A stretch of 64,000 nt of DNA, from assembly GCA_017590115.1 (NCBI GenBank), contig JAGGNK010012114.1, positions 2,956,469-3,020,468 on the forward strand, written 5' to 3'. Below are positions 14,101-27,630 of this stretch, in pieces. The notes below the pieces were generated by a model. It did not search any database. It worked only from the letters and a program-made list of their open reading frames with translations, and was not told where the DNA came from. The position numbers and the translations under genes were made by a program. Position 1 is the first letter of the stretch. Each line of letters begins with the position of its first letter. The stretch is from Montifringilla adamsi (taxonomy: Eukaryota; Chordata; Aves; Passeriformes; Passeridae).

Positions 14101-17100
14101 TGAAGCCAGCTGTGGCATGGGAGACTCCTTCGGTCACCACCTTTTCCCTTACAGGCTCCGATGAGACCTGGTTCCCATGACACTGCAGCCTGAATCAGTG
14201 TCAGGGGGCTGGGTGTGCATGTGAGGCATTCCTTGAATGGATTCAAACCCTCTTCTTGGCCAAAAGGGTTTCTCAAGTTTGTTAATACATTTGTTAACTG
14301 ATTTCCTGGGAGTTTGATGTACGGAGTGGAGAGAATTTCTCTCACTTTTTAAAGACAACAGCTGTATAACAATTTATTTGGTTGGTTGTTTGGTAATTGG
14401 CAAGACTTTTTAGCTAATCTGCTGTGAAGCTATCCCTCGGTGGGTTAGACAATATTTCAAAAGCTGACAACTAGGATATGCATTTTTTTCCCCTAATGTG
14501 CGTCTTGAACTGTGTTGGTTTAGTACATAGCTTCTATGACATTACTATTACAGAACAATTCCAGATTCTTGCATTCTTAAAAATACTCCAATAGATGAGC
14601 TCTATCTAGCTATTACATCCCTGCCATAACCTCTGTTTTACTTTTAACTCTGCATGCAGCCATTTTCAAATGTCATGTTACCTGCCATTTCTTGTATTAT
14701 GCTTCCTCCAATCAATCTGCAAACAAAACATTTTTAAGTTCCCATAATCTAATGCTGCTTTTGTGCAAACCCCAGAATTTTAATAAAGCCAGACTGTTAA
14801 ATTGTAATTTTGTCATGTGGAATGAGATCTATTAAATCAAGCTATGTACATATATATGGGGGCTTTTTTCTATAGTTTTATCATATTATTATGATGCAAT
14901 TTTTCTGCTTACTGAAAAAAAAATGAGCACTATAAGTAGAATATTTTACATGATATACATAATGAAAAGTAGTTTTTTTTCAAAATTACTTTTTGAATTT
15001 AGCTTTTCAGCAGTCCATTGTTTAAGGAGAATTTTGATGGCTTATCTCTTAAATGTACTGCCATATTGACATAGTTCCTTATAGAGTAGCTCTTGTAATT
15101 GAAACTTCTAAATGAAAAGGTACTTAATCTCTCTGTAGGTTATCACACAACCTTTTTATCACACAAAATGATTACTCATCAATCTTACCTGAATGACAGA
15201 TCCAAGAGCATTACTGATTGTTATAGACTGCAGTTTCCAGAAGTCCTGGATAAGAGTTTTCTGGGATGCCTTGCATATTGTATAACACAATTCTCTTAAA
15301 ATACAGAATTAGCCGTAGTACATCCTTTACCTGCATATGCTGCTCTGTTTACAAGAAGTCTTTCACTTCAAACTGCCTAACAGAGGGTTGCAGATAAAAA
15401 TAATAAGTTAAATGTAATATTCAGAAGCTCTAGCAATTTTATGTTTTTCAGACAATGCATTTCTGGCAGAGAAAGAAAGATGGAGAGTAGAAAAATGTTC
15501 ACCACAGAGTTACCTTCACTGTGAAAAGTACCTTTTATCCTTGAAATGAAATGATAAAAGATATATGGGAAGAACAAGGTGAGGGATTTGGAGCTTCTGT
15601 TGATGTGGAACATGACAGAAGAAAGAAAAATATTCGGATATATTAAATGAAAAAGTGGGAGACTTTTCATGTTAGAAACAATTTCCGTGTTACACAGTCT
15701 TTATTTAAGCTGTGAAGTGGCACATCCTTAATTAGATCAAAATTTACTAAAAAATTCCTCCTAATAATGCAATATTTTTAAACACCTATTCAGTGACATA
15801 TTTTCAGACTTCATCAACTCTCAGTTATAGAGAAGATTAAGGCTCTCACTGTTGGCAGTGCTGACATGTTACATCCATTGGTGACTTCCTTTACCCTCCT
15901 AGGAATATCTGATATGAGCAGAGACAGGTTACTGGAGTTCAGTAAGCATGTTTTATCATTGGATGATAATTCTTTTATTTCTCAAGGGGAAATACTCTGT
16001 CTGGGGGCTTGTTTATGAGTTTCATAGGAGAGATGAAATTGTGTTGTGCTCTGCAGAGGAGATTTCCATTACACCTACCCACTTAATTCTGAAGCTGTCT
16101 TTCAAATAATTTCTCTCACTGTCTGGATTTCCCCTTTATCTCTGTGCCATCAGTTATAACTCTGCAGACGCATTACTCATAATTTACTTACACTTTACTT
16201 AATTTACTTTGTGTAATTTGCTTTACAAACACTTTAAACACTGGCGATAATTTTTTTTTGTTGTGAAATGGAAAATGTTCAAATTTGCAATCCAGTCCTG
16301 AAACTTAATTTTTTTTTTTTATCTTTTATGCTTCTCATTCTTTCTTAGTTTCCTAATGCTTTCTGTAGGTGTTTCAGTTCAATCACAGAATCTTTTCAGC
16401 TTGAGGACTTGAAAAGACTTAAGTTTCAGGGATTTTTCATTGGTTTCTTTTTGTCCCACTCCTCTGTCTTTACAAGTTGTTGTCAAACATAAGAAAACTT
16501 TCACTGCAATACAATAGCAAGGCTCTGAAAGATAATTAGTTTTGTGTCCAGTCATAGTCAAGCAGAAAATCAAGGAGAAGAAATTTAATTGCATTCATAT
16601 ATATCATTTCATGAAAACTCTGTGTCTAATTACAGTGGGGAGCACACAGGAGGGACACTAGAAAGAGGAGACACCTTTAAACCCTTCATCTTTGAAGAGG
16701 TCTTTTGTGACCAGATATGATCCAAGTAAAAAGAAAGAAGTCCAAGAAAGAAGTCTCCTTGCGAGTTATACCCCATTAAATGTGTCTTTGATGAGTAGGT
16801 TGCCTGTGAAGCATTTGTCACAACACACATATTCTGCCTAATTATTAATAGAAAGTGTATTTTTTCTCAGTTGTTTTTTCTAATTAACAACTTTCTATGT
16901 TTCAAGACTGTTTGGCAACTTGAATACTCGGTATAACACAGTGATTTCACGTGCTCTGTTCTGAGTTGAAGATTTCAGATGAGCCATTTGGTTAATGCAA
17001 ATGATACTGGACTTCTATATTTTGTCCCACATATTATCCACAGGAAATTATTCTTTCCTTTTTCACATTTGTTATAGGATTCTCTGATTGTGGAACAAAT

Positions 17101-17382
17101 GTGTTGCTCTAAAAATGGTAGCATACATGCTTCTGATTCTGGAAAGTGTAACACAAAACTGCTGCATGGAACACTAGAGCGAAATAGACTTTAGACCAAC
17201 CACCAAAAAAGCCCCTCAATTGCCTCTCAGGAATCTCCATCTCAGGAGAAAAACTTTGGCCTGCTACTGTGAACCATCATTCTGGATCTAATATAAAACT
17301 TCCAGCAATAAGCAATAATAGCTGAAAAGTGAATATATACTAGCAGTTTTCATAATGCACTTTTTTTTGTTCTGGTTGGTGG

Positions 17383-17410
17383 TTTTTTTTTTTTTTTTTT
17401 TTTTTTTTTT
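17383..17410. repeat. Poly-T run (T28)
   Basis: There are 28 consecutive T residues, preceded by an 8-T run at 17361-17368. On the minus strand this could be the poly-A tail of a small retrosequence. I could not recognise any retroposed body adjoining it in that orientation, so I call it only a homopolymer. Confidence 0.85.
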
Positions 17411-20400
17411 CCCACTAAAACATTTAAAATATTTTTCAGGCACTCTTGAGGTAGATCATACTTGTACTCTGTGCATTGTGGATCTAAGTGCAAGATACCG
17501 GTACATTCATAAAATTGTCTGCAATATCTCCACCCTATTTGCTGAAATTAAGTGGACATTTCTACAGTTCTTCAGCCATTTCAATTCTCTCTGTCAAGTT
17601 AAGGAGCTAGCTGACTGCTTAACAAAGAGCCTGCTGGGAAGCCTGAAATTTTGAACAAAATAATCAGAAAAACTAAGGTTACGAATAAAAAATTCTGAGA
17701 TTCAATTTCTGGGACTACCGTTGAAATCTCTCAATCTCGGCAAATATTTACATGGACGGACTTCCAAGTATTCATAAATAGAAAAAGCATTTGTAGAGCC
17801 ACTCTAGTACTTCATGCAGAGAGAGACATCAATAGTTTATACTAAAATATCCATAACATTGTGTTCCTTGGATAGTTTGGAATGCACTGCATTGGAGGAG
17901 AGGGTCTCAACAAATCCTGGGAGTGAATTTATAGATGTAAATAACTGCAAGCATCTTGTGTATGTACTCGTTTTTCATGACATATAAAGAGAAGTGCCAC
18001 ATATGACACTTCAACAAATTTTGAACAAAACTTTTTTTCAATGTCCAGTTCAGTTTATGGACTTCCTTGTTTCCTCATATACTCTCACAGTACTACCTTG
18101 GCATCTGGGCTACCTGTAATACCTATTTAGCCTTTTTGAGAATCTTCATTCTTTCTTTTTTTCTAGTGCAGATGTTTCAGCCAAATGAATCTTTGTTACA
18201 TAGCGTGAAGACAGAGATTTCACTCAGAAATTATGCAGTGCAAGGTTCATAAGTCTTTCTTAATACTAATATGATTTTAATTGTCCTTTTGTCAGCTGAG
18301 AAATGTTTAGTAGTCAGGCTGATGTAAACTCACAGGTGATCCTTTTAGAGCTTTGGAAATATAATTCTCTTATGCTACCTGTGTTCATCTCTGGAGCAGA
18401 AAACTCAGCCTGTTAAGTCATAATTTTAAAAAATGTCACTCCAAACATTTTTTTGCCTTAGAAGGAGTGACTGAAATTATAATAAGGAGGGTAAGGAGAA
18501 AGGCTGCAGACTCAAAGGAGTTAAAAGGGCTAAATACAAAGGCTGTCATCATAAGCAAATTCGTGGCAATCACTGTTGTGTGAACTGCTTATAGCTTCTC
18601 TGATTTACCCTTCAACCCGAATTCATCTAGAAGGACTGAAGGGAGAAAGTAGAGAGGCTTGTTTGAAATCACAGCTCATACTACTAAAATGGTTGGTTTA
18701 TCCAGCTGTAATTAGGGAACCAAATTCTTTACATTATAAGCTTGACCATCTGCCATTTGCATCTTAACATTTCAGTTTTAGAGTGAAGAATTTTGCATGT
18801 GGAGTATTACTACCTTCTCAATAAATAAAGAGAGACATCAATGACAATACCACTGGAAAACCCATTTGAATGTGCCTAACTTCATTACAATTTGATGTGA
18901 CATTAGCAGCTATGAATTACTGGAAGAGTATTTGCAGGATGAGGAGCCCTGCTGGTCCAGATGGGACACAGATTAAATGGCCAAGTTCATTTCCCAGCTG
19001 GGAGCTCCAAAGGGGCTCTGAAAGAATATCACTTACCCACTACAGTATTGCACTGAAAACATTCAGTGCCTTAGTTAATAGGGACAAAGGGACGCATCAA
19101 AGCTGCTGAAGGATAGTTATCATGAGGAGACAGGGTGTAGCAGAATGTGTCTCTTCAAATGCTGCTTTTTTCCTCTCCAAGCTGCCATGCTGGAAGAGCA
19201 GGTGTTATTGCTCAGGAAATCTCTACAGCAGAAACACTGGCTCTGGCTTTTGGGACCATCAAATGATTTTGTCACCCTGACATCTGAAACCCCTGAATGC
19301 ACCCTTTGTCCTATTGCATCCTTTTCACAGGGCAGAAAATCAGGTTACGTGTCATGCTCAGAGAAGTGGAGGAGGACATGTATTTAAATGACAACTGTTT
19401 TAGTGACTGGATAAAAATACACACCGTGACTAGCCAACAAGACAGATCCTCGGGTATTTGCAACACTAATTAATTTGTGCTTTTCCACAAAACTGAATGG
19501 AACCCATCTCTTACATGCAACCTGAACTTATTTTCAGTTAACAAAAATAACTGTGGATAATGTCAGCTTACTAATGGGTCTAAAGATAGAATTTCTTTTG
19601 CCTGTTTGACAGACTTGATTCTTCTGCACAAATCCATGTCTTGCCTGGCTGTGCCTGAAGGCAGATAAACTGCTCCATGGGATTCTTCACTTCTGTTGAT
19701 GGGTGCTGTTCCGCCAACACATTAAGCTGTTTCTGTAGATAAATCATGCACAAATAAAAGAGCATATGTAAAATCTTAATCCTGTTTCATCGTGTATAAA
19801 GCAGTATTGCTAAAATAAGAACCCTTTTCCTCCTACGCTAAATCTTTGGGTATCATTTAGGTCTGAACCAGTCGCATGTCTCATTTTGATAAATGTTCCT
19901 GAAGGAAGAGCCAGACACGTCCTCATTTGTTCAATTTTAATCACTGCAGCAAGCTTTCTTGAGGAGAGACATTGGAACAATCTACCTCTGCTGGCATCCC
20001 ACAGCAGTTGGTGCTCCTGAGTGAAGCATTTAAAGCCTCCAGGGAGTGGTGAGATGCAGCACACATGGCCCTGCGTGGAAACTGCTGGCAGGTCTCTGTC
20101 CACAGGGAATTTGCAGAGGCCTACCAGTTAGCTTCCTGAAAAAGTGGGATGGAGCAAAAGCCCACCAGCTGGCCCATCTATCCACTGGCAGAAGAAAACA
20201 AAAGAGTGGAGTAATGGTTGGCCCAGTAAAACTAGGTTTATTATGTGAATTAGTTCTGAGGGAGTTAAGTGGTGTGGGTAAGCATTACACCTTTACATAA
20301 AAAACATAACAACCCATGCAACTGGCCCTCAACATGAAATGAGAAATATTAATGATTTCTTTCCACTGTTGTTTTTATTAGACACTGTCTCCAATACTTG

Positions 20401-22120
20401 GCTTGAAGACCTATCCTAGACACAAGGGTAATAAATCAGTAAAGCCCTCCTGACACTCCCCAAGACATGGATTCATTGCACAGTTGTGTGATCTGTGCAT
20501 TTTTGCAGTGTATGTTTTCCTGCATTCTGGAGCATGTGTTGGATCAAAGAGATGCTTTAAACCAGGGTTTAAAGGTCTTCTTGCTCTGACACTTTCTACT
20601 CTAATGTAAAGTTTTTGTAAAACAGAAAAACATTTCCTGTTTTACAAAACAAAAAAGTTAAAAGTGGTAAAATGTGTTGACCAACATAATTTGAATGACC
20701 AAACCAAGTTACAGTGGTCACAGTGTGTGGTTTTTTTATGGTTAGTTGACATGCTATAACTGGAATATTTTGATGAGGAGAAGAAATCTTTGCTGTCAAG
20801 ATTTAATGAGCAATTAAGCTTTCCATGACTCTCTGTAAATGAAACAAAGGCCTGCAATAATCTCAGAGGTCAGACAAATACATAATTACAGATTTAATTT
20901 TTAACAGTTTCTATTACACTTGCTAGAGATTTTGAGTCAGAATGCTGCTCAAAATTCAGAAACATAGAAGTGGAACTGGTGCTACTTCACAGACATGATG
21001 ATATACAAAGACATTATTGTGAGGGTGCCAAAGATTCATTTTGTTTTACTTCAGGTTAAGCTGAAAAGGAAAGATTTTATCTGGGTTTTCTTGTACTATA
21101 TTAATATGTGGAATTCATATGCAAATTCGTACGCAAAGCATCTCATGTGGTATTATAATGCAACTGATGCAAGACATAATGCAAAATCTGTCCAGGATAT
21201 TGAAAATGGACAAATGGAGAAAAAATAAAGCAACCCAAAATTTATATAGAGTCAAAGGTTCTGCAGGTAGTTCATTCAAAGCTCAGTGTTGTTTCTCCAT
21301 TGCATGCAACAGACTTTAATATCAGCCATCATTGGGTATCTTTAGTATATCTGAAATCCTGCAGTGATGCAAATACATTGTAAAAGTTCTGATTCTGTCT
21401 CTTGCCTGCTAAAGTCTTCACTTCTACAGTATTTTTCTGTTTTCTAAAGACTGAGAATATGTTTTTCTTATTTTTCAAATTAATTTTTTTATCCCAGCTA
21501 TAAAAATTCTAAGAATTTTAGCTTCTGCATGTTTGCAGTAAGTGACCTAGTTCATTGTAGAAAGAGGTTAAAATTAGCCTTCATAAAAAAATCTATTTTC
21601 ATCTCATAGAATATCTTTTAGCCCATGTCTTTTTGTATTTCATAAAGTGTCTATCTCTTCATGCTTAAAAAGCTGGTGTTGTTTTGCTTAGCTTTGATCA
21701 AGTCACGCTCATTCAGATCATGACAGCCTTAATTACATCCAGAGATATGGTAACAAGGCAGGCTTTTTTCTGCCTGGTATCCTTAGTATCTTATAGTATA
21801 TCATTGATCCAGATTTTTAAATATTATGTATTCTTTTGCTTGTAAAAAATGATCAACTGATATAAAATGAGGGTTGCTGTGGTTTTTTGTTTTTGCTTTT
21901 AACACATCCATATATTTGCATTCTGAGATAAGTAGAGCTGTGTGGTATTTTCACACTTAAAAATTACACATGCACTGTAAGAAGTCTCAGCTCACAATTC
22001 CTGGCTGCCCCATGTGACTTTTAATGACATACAACTTGATAAGTTTATGCTGATCATCTTCTTGGTTAGTTTTGCTAACTATATTCTACCATTGTTACAG
22101 CTAAGTCTTGATCAGCTTCA

Positions 22121-22146
22121 AAATAATGACACAAAATAATGACACA
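22121..22146. repeat. 13-bp perfect tandem duplication
   Basis: AAATAATGACACA is repeated twice back to back with no mismatch. A perfect 13-bp duplication is typical of a recent replication-slippage event. Confidence 0.85.
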
Positions 22147-22652
22147 AAAAATAGTGCATTCTTTACTCTTCTTTTTAGGAAAGCTGTAGCTGCACAGGGA
22201 ATGGATTTGTGTGCTTCTGCAAACACATGATTGCCTTAGAGCTTTTTTGAGCTGTGTCAGAAACCATAAAAATAATTACTGTTTTGTTGCTGGATCAGAT
22301 TTCAGCACAGCTATAATTTTGTCTGTGTGGTCCAATGACAAGCAGTAGATGGAAAATACAATACTACTGCTTACAAATTTGCTTTTAAAAATATAATTGC
22401 TTTTGATTATTCAAATCCAAGTGTAAAAAAATTTCATAGAGAACAAATCATGTGATATTTCTGCAGAAGATCTCCCTTCTGAACAACCACTATTGTTAAT
22501 TTCTTCTCTCTGTCTTTGAGCAGTGCTTAAGTCTCAGTCCCAGCTTAGATCCTGTTTTGCATGGATATGTATATCGGTGACGGCTCAGAAGCTGCTTTCC
22601 CCCCCACCCCGAGTAGCTATCACAATTCACAGAATATGTGTTTGTGGAGGAT

Positions 22653-22694
22653 GTGGGCCTTGACACTCTCCTGACTGTGGGCCCAGTCACTCTC
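22653..22694. repeat. Imperfect 18-bp direct repeat, 24-bp period
   Basis: GTGGGCCTTGACACTCTC at 22653-22670 is followed by GTGGGCCCAGTCACTCTC at 22677-22694, matching at 15 of 18 positions, with a 6-bp spacer. It looks like an older local duplication. Confidence 0.75.
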
Positions 22695-23399
22695 TTGCTC
22701 TAAGTGAGCAAAACAAGGCAGAGTCAGTCTTAATTCAGCCCATGAACAGTGGAACTCACAGTGGGGAAACTGGTCTGTGTTTAGCAGTGGTCAGTCCAGA
22801 TTACTTTCCCATGGGCAAAGCAAAATACCATTTGGGGGTCTAATTTTTGACACAGAAAAACATAGGTTTAATATGTATTCTATGCCCATGAAAGTAGTAG
22901 AAGAAACACTGAAAAATCAGCTTGTTTCCCCGTCTTTCTGTTGGATAGGACGTGGTTGTTGAGTACTTGCACTTGCCCACTCTACTCCAGGAATAAGGGC
23001 CATACCATCATTATTACCTCATTTACACTGCAATAAACCCCAGAGGCCTCAGAAATATTTAGATTTTATTCTCCTATGCATTGTACAAATAAATAAGGAA
23101 GGTAGAAGGACTTTGCTTAAAGGAGCACACAGATTTCATAATCAAAATTTAATTTTCCTCAGCACACTAGCAATTGAGGTCATAGGTATTTTCCATAATG
23201 AAAAAGAAGAAAGCTGGGAATCCCTGTAGGACTCTCTGAAAGTATATGGCGAGGAATTTTAAGAATCATATGTCCTCTGTGGTTCACTAGGTTGGCCCTC
23301 CCCCACTTAATATGGAGGAAGTGCATTTATATGTGCAATGATAGTTTTCAGGTTTCTGTCCTCATTCCCATAAGTCAGGAAAATTTATTACATATGCAT

Positions 23400-23417
23400 G
23401 ACACCTGTTCAGGTGTC
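23400..23417. promoter_or_regulatory. Inverted pair of CACCTG/CAGGTG E-boxes
   Basis: GACACCTG at 23400-23407 and CAGGTGTC at 23410-23417 are perfect inverse complements around a TT loop, so two E2-box sites face each other. ZEB and Snail zinc-finger proteins bind CAGGTG, and ZEB factors often use paired boxes. The arrangement is certain from the sequence; binding is speculation. Confidence 0.3.
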
Positions 23418-26400
23418 GTGGCTGACTATGCATTGACTGGAGCGGTAAAAGAACTGGATTCTTCACTTCACCTGCAGTGTCACCATTCCAGGAAAGACAA
23501 AGCATAAACCAGCTGGTGAAAACAGTTGGTTTTGCAGTGGGTCAGTTGCATTAGCAGCATGCCAGGTAGGAAATATCACTTTATTTTATGAACAGCATAT
23601 TTTAATATTTGAAGATTTCATTAATTTCAATGACAACACAGAAACATTCCAGGGCATAACCATGCTTCAGCAGTGGTAGGATTAACTATTTAACGTAATT
23701 TTACTGAAGAAATTATGATGAACTGGGGAGATATGAACTTTCCTGCAGATGGTCCTAAGAGGTTAGATTTGGGGCTAAGCTTGTTGTTAAACAGAAGTTC
23801 AGGAAAACAAAAGAGTTTCATAACCACCTCTTTAGTTGTTGGGCAAGCAATTACATGACCAGGTTGATTTTTTTTTCCTTTTAAATTGAGGTAGGGTTGG
23901 GGAGGTTGAGATGTTTTACATTATGTGAAGTGCTTCTGGCATTAAGTTATTCGGGAGAGCAAGATTGGTTTATCCACTAGGTCATGGTAAGTGAATGCAG
24001 ATGCGAAGACTATGTCAATTGTGTCAGTGGTGAAGGCTTTACCACACAGACTGTGAAAAATTAGAGGAGGGCAGGAAATAATTTGTTTTTCTAACAACCT
24101 ATTTCACATTTACAACTTGTACCTGTTGAAACTGAAAATGCTCCCCTTGTTTTGTCCTTTTGCTTCTGGCTGTCTCTCTTCTTTATTTGACAGATATTCA
24201 ACACTTGAGGCCTCAAGTTCAGATGAGTATTATTAACAGCAACCATTATGGTCCCCTGGGGATTAATTTTACATAGTGTGTGTGTGTTTTCACAATAGTT
24301 TCAAGATGCTGGAATGTAGATATATTTCTGGTAAAAAAATAGTTTAGACAGGTTGATTCATTTAGCTACCCAGCAGGGTCTAATTGCTTTTCTAAAGTTA
24401 ATTCCCAGTGAGGATTTTCCCAAAAGAAAAACACTACAGTAGCCATTGCTGTGAATGAAAGTAGTTTGAGTGAAAATTTAACTTCCAAATTCTTTATTTA
24501 ATTGCATTTTTTCAAGTCTGTCAAAGTGAAACACCTTAATCAAATAGATGCTTCCAATATGTTGTTCTAGCCATGCCTTGTTTTTAAAGAACTAAAGTCC
24601 CTGAATTTTCTGAGGAAATTAAAATATTGTTTGCCTTGTTCAGAGTTCGAGTGTTTTTTTTGTTCAAGTTTGTTAGGTTTGGGGGGTGTTTGGTTTCCTT
24701 GCTTGGTTGAAGCTGACAAAGCAAAAAGACCTCTTTGTCCCTGTGTTCAAGCTGTGTGTGAACTCTGGTGGAATTTTGTACAGGTAAAACAATACATAGC
24801 AGATGTGCTAATAAGAAGCTTCTCTGTTGTACACTTCCTAAGCAGAAATTGTGAAACATAGATGACACATAAGTGCTTTTACTGGTAGTGTCATATTATT
24901 TAATGGTGTTTGATACTCTCAAAATAAAAAGTAAATATTACAACTCTATACTCTCACTGGAGATTGAAATGCAGATTAAGGTTTCTTATGTATTTAGGGG
25001 TTGCACCTAGGCAAAATCTAGTATAAATTAGATTTCAATGGTGATTTGATAACAGAACTGCAGCAAATGTAATAATTTCTCACACATTTGTAGAGAAGTA
25101 CTTGAGAGGTGTAAAGTAAAGAGGCAAAAGGAGCTCAAGAAAAGAAATTTCATGTAGTGTAGCCCAACTTTGGCTGCAATGGAAGTGCAGGAGCTCAGAG
25201 GAGGCAGGAGGTGCAAATTGGCTTACACAAACTTAGTTCTTCTGTCCATCTGATGCCACTTAGACCCACCAGGCAGACCCTGGATTGCAAGGGGCTCAGC
25301 TGGGGTATGTAGAATTCTCCTTTCACTTTCTGTCCCAGCAGAGGCTGGGGCAGGATTGCCAGTGGCTAAATACAGCACAGTTCCAGAGAAAGCAGTCTTA
25401 AGGGTGGCAGTTTCAGGGAAAGCCCCTGTGGGCAATCACAAAGTCAGTTTTGAGCTCCTTTTCCAATTCGATGTCTTAGGTGATGTGTAACCTTTCTGAA
25501 CCCTCCATATTATGTCCTTACTGAAAAACCTACTCCATTTTGAAATTAAATATTGATTAGAGTTTGATCAATTTCAAATTTTGTAATGAATGTGTTCTAA
25601 GTGAAAGTCAGAAAGTGGCTGAAGGAACAGCCTGCATGGCATTCACTTGCAATAGAATTCCTTTTTAGCAGAGGGTGGCAAGCCCAGGAGTAAGGTATTC
25701 TTTTTAAAGGCAGTATGAGACTTCGCTCCTTGAAATACTTCCCAGTACTTACTAGCTAGCATGAACCACAACAACTGCTATATCATGGCATGATTACACC
25801 TTTTTGACAGTTAGCTGGTGTACAGTGTGTTCCCTTTAATTTATTCTGATCAGTTGGATTAAAGAGGTCATTCTCAAGTAGATGTTCCTTGCAGCAGCAC
25901 CTTGAAAGCCATTTTGGTAGTGTTCTAACTACAGTGATGTCCGTTTTGAGTTTTACTCAAGAAATACAAAAAGAATATCCTGTAGAAGAGATGATAGCTT
26001 ATTTTTAAGCTAATTTAAAGTTTTTATCACTTGGGAATCTCTATCTTGTTTCTAAGCATCAAATAAATACTAAGGATTAGGATTTTTTTAAATTTTGAGG
26101 TTATTTAATTGTAGAACTAAAAACAATTATAAAAATAAACTTTCAAATTTTTAAACATTTGCAATGAGTGGGAACATCTGTCTTGACCCTTTACAGTTAT
26201 GTAGCAGATATCAGGTTGATTTTTCTCTCTCAAATTATAGCAAATTCCATGTGGAATTCTACTAAGCAGGGAAATGTATACATTTTAATAGTCATATCCC
26301 TTTAAATTTGAGGAAAATTAGAGGTAACTTTGACATAAATATTAAAGTAACACCTTAAGGCAAAACCAGTGCATTTTAGCAACCTTAAATGACATCTCAG

Positions 26401-26790
26401 AAGGAATGCTTCCAATAAATTGTCTGGTAGTGCTGTGTGAATGGCTTCAAATAGTAAATTTGCCATTAGTTTCATGGGAGATAAAAGACCTGAGCAGGAA
26501 ACCAGCAACTAGACTTCATAGTGGATTTAGAAGCAGGTCTCATGTGGAGGCTGGTGAAAAAATAGTCTGGTGCAATAACAAGGCAGTGTGTTACCCAAAA
26601 ATACCTTGAAAGTGTGTTGTTCCTGTAGGAATGAAATGAAATTTAGGACTGTGAAACTTTGTCCACAGAAGAAGTAGAAAAGCTTACATTTTTTAACCTA
26701 AATTCTAACTAAAATTTTTCAGTCCTTGAAATTAAGCCATAATCTGATTGCTACAGAGGCTCAGACTGACTAACAGCTTTATTTTGTATA

Positions 26791-27630
26791 AAACTATTTC
26801 CTCTTGACCTGTCACCACAGGCCTTGGTAAAAAGTCTCTCTTCCTCTTTTAATAAGCTCTATTTAGGTATTGAAAGGTGATAGACATAAGGTCTCCCTGG
26901 AGGCTTTTCTTTTCCAGACCAAACAACCCAACTCAACCTGCGCTCATAGCAGAAGGGCTTCTGCACTTGGACCACTTTTGTAGCTCTCCTCTGGATCCAC
27001 TCCAACAGATCTGTGTTTTCCTTTAGCTGGTGACCCAGACCCGGATGCTGTTCTCCAAGCGGGCTCTCACAGAAGCGGAATAGAGGGAGAGAATAACCTC
27101 ACTTGATCTGCTGGCCACCTTTTTTTTTTTTTTTTTTTTTTTTTGTGCAGGCCAGAATGTGATTGACTTTTTGACCTGCAAGTACACACTGCAGTCTCAT
27201 GTACAATTTTTTCATCCATCTGTATCCTTTCACTTGGCCTTGCAGGACTCCATGAGGTTCAGATGATTCCAGGCCTAAAGTCTTTCAAAGGCCCTCTGTT
27301 TGGTATCCCTTCCCAGCAGCAGAGGAACTGCACTACTCAGCTCAGTGTAGACTGCAAAATCCGGAGGGTGAACTGATCCCCACTATGTTGTTAATGAAGG
27401 TATTAAATAGTATCAGTCTGAGTATAGACCTTGAAGGCCACCACTCATTACTGACTTCCCTTTGGACTTTGAGCTTTTAGCTGCAACTGTTTAGATGTGG
27501 CCATTCAGCCGATTCCTTATCCAATAGTTATTCAACAGTTATTCCTTATCCATAATTTCATCAATTTATCAGCAACAATGCTGTGGGGGACTGCACCAAA
27601 GGTGTGACAGAAGCCTAGACAGTTACCATA
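26791..27630 (-). mobile_element. CR1 LINE fragment A (degraded, 3' portion)
   Basis: Read on the plus strand, this follows the complement of the CR1 3' region. Recognisable pieces are: the segment on decline of spelling around 26812-26850, the stretch ending GGTCTCCCTGGAGGC near 26890, CTCTCCTCTGGATCCACTCCAACAG near 26987, the segment on left of the T run (ACTTGATCTGCTGGCCACC), and CACCACTCATTACTGACTTCCC near 27440. The element therefore lies in minus orientation with its 3' end at the left. The left end lacks the octamer-like tail, and similarity may continue in decayed form to about 26690. The right end fades near 27630. A T25 run interrupts it at 27120. It has many substitutions and indels and codes for nothing intact. 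Confidence 0.85.
27120..27144. repeat. T25 run inside CR1 fragment A
   Basis: There are 25 consecutive T residues at a point where related CR1 copies carry only a short T-rich stretch just before the GATGCAGCCC-like segment. The CR1 match resumes directly after it (GTGCAGGCCAGAATG). This fits expansion of a short T run within the element rather than a separate insertion, since no flanking duplication or retroposed body is visible. Confidence 0.8.

Larger units (their letters stand above)
5736..17382. other. Unique AT-rich non-coding stretch, no gene seen
   Basis: I saw no gene or intact mobile element in these 11.6 kb. Small features include a GT-rich run near 6383-6402, a 10-bp perfect tandem duplication (GCAGGTTTTA, twice) at 7051-7070, a G-rich tract at 10330-10358 next to a T14 run, and T runs near 16309-16320. 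The segment 10640-11140 has a dense set of TAATTA cores and reads like conserved non-coding DNA, as does about 14590-14850; this is impression, not alignment. Confidence 0.55.
17411..26790. other. Unique non-coding stretch, no gene seen
   Basis: No exon, gene or intact repeat is recognised. The parts at about 18900-19390 and 19850-20180 are less AT-rich than their surroundings. Short duplications lie at 22121-22146 (13-bp unit, two perfect copies) and 22653-22694 (18-bp unit, two copies). A paired E-box hairpin sits at 23400-23417 and a short GT run near 24278. Translated frames of up to 97 codons exist on both strands but resemble no family I know. Confidence 0.55.

Noticed and set aside
16375..16425. 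AATCACAGAATC followed by CTTGAAAAGAC as a CR1 3' end
   Set aside because: It is reminiscent of the CR1 tail, but the sequence after it shows no further CR1 landmarks.
17383..17410. T28 run as the poly-A tail of a minus-strand processed pseudogene
   Set aside because: No retroposed gene body or target-site duplication was found beside it.
17820..18843. AGAGAGACATCAAT shared at about 17821 and 18830 as a dispersed repeat
   Set aside because: The match stops after about 14 bases; matches of that length are expected by chance in 64 kb.
23885..23912. TGAGGTAGGGTTGGGG as a let-7-like microRNA
   Set aside because: It shares only the seed-like start, and no opposing arm forming a precursor hairpin was seen.
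24640..24660. GAGTTCGAGTG as a tRNA B box
   Set aside because: It departs from the GGTTCGANNCC pattern, and there is no A box or cloverleaf arms around it.
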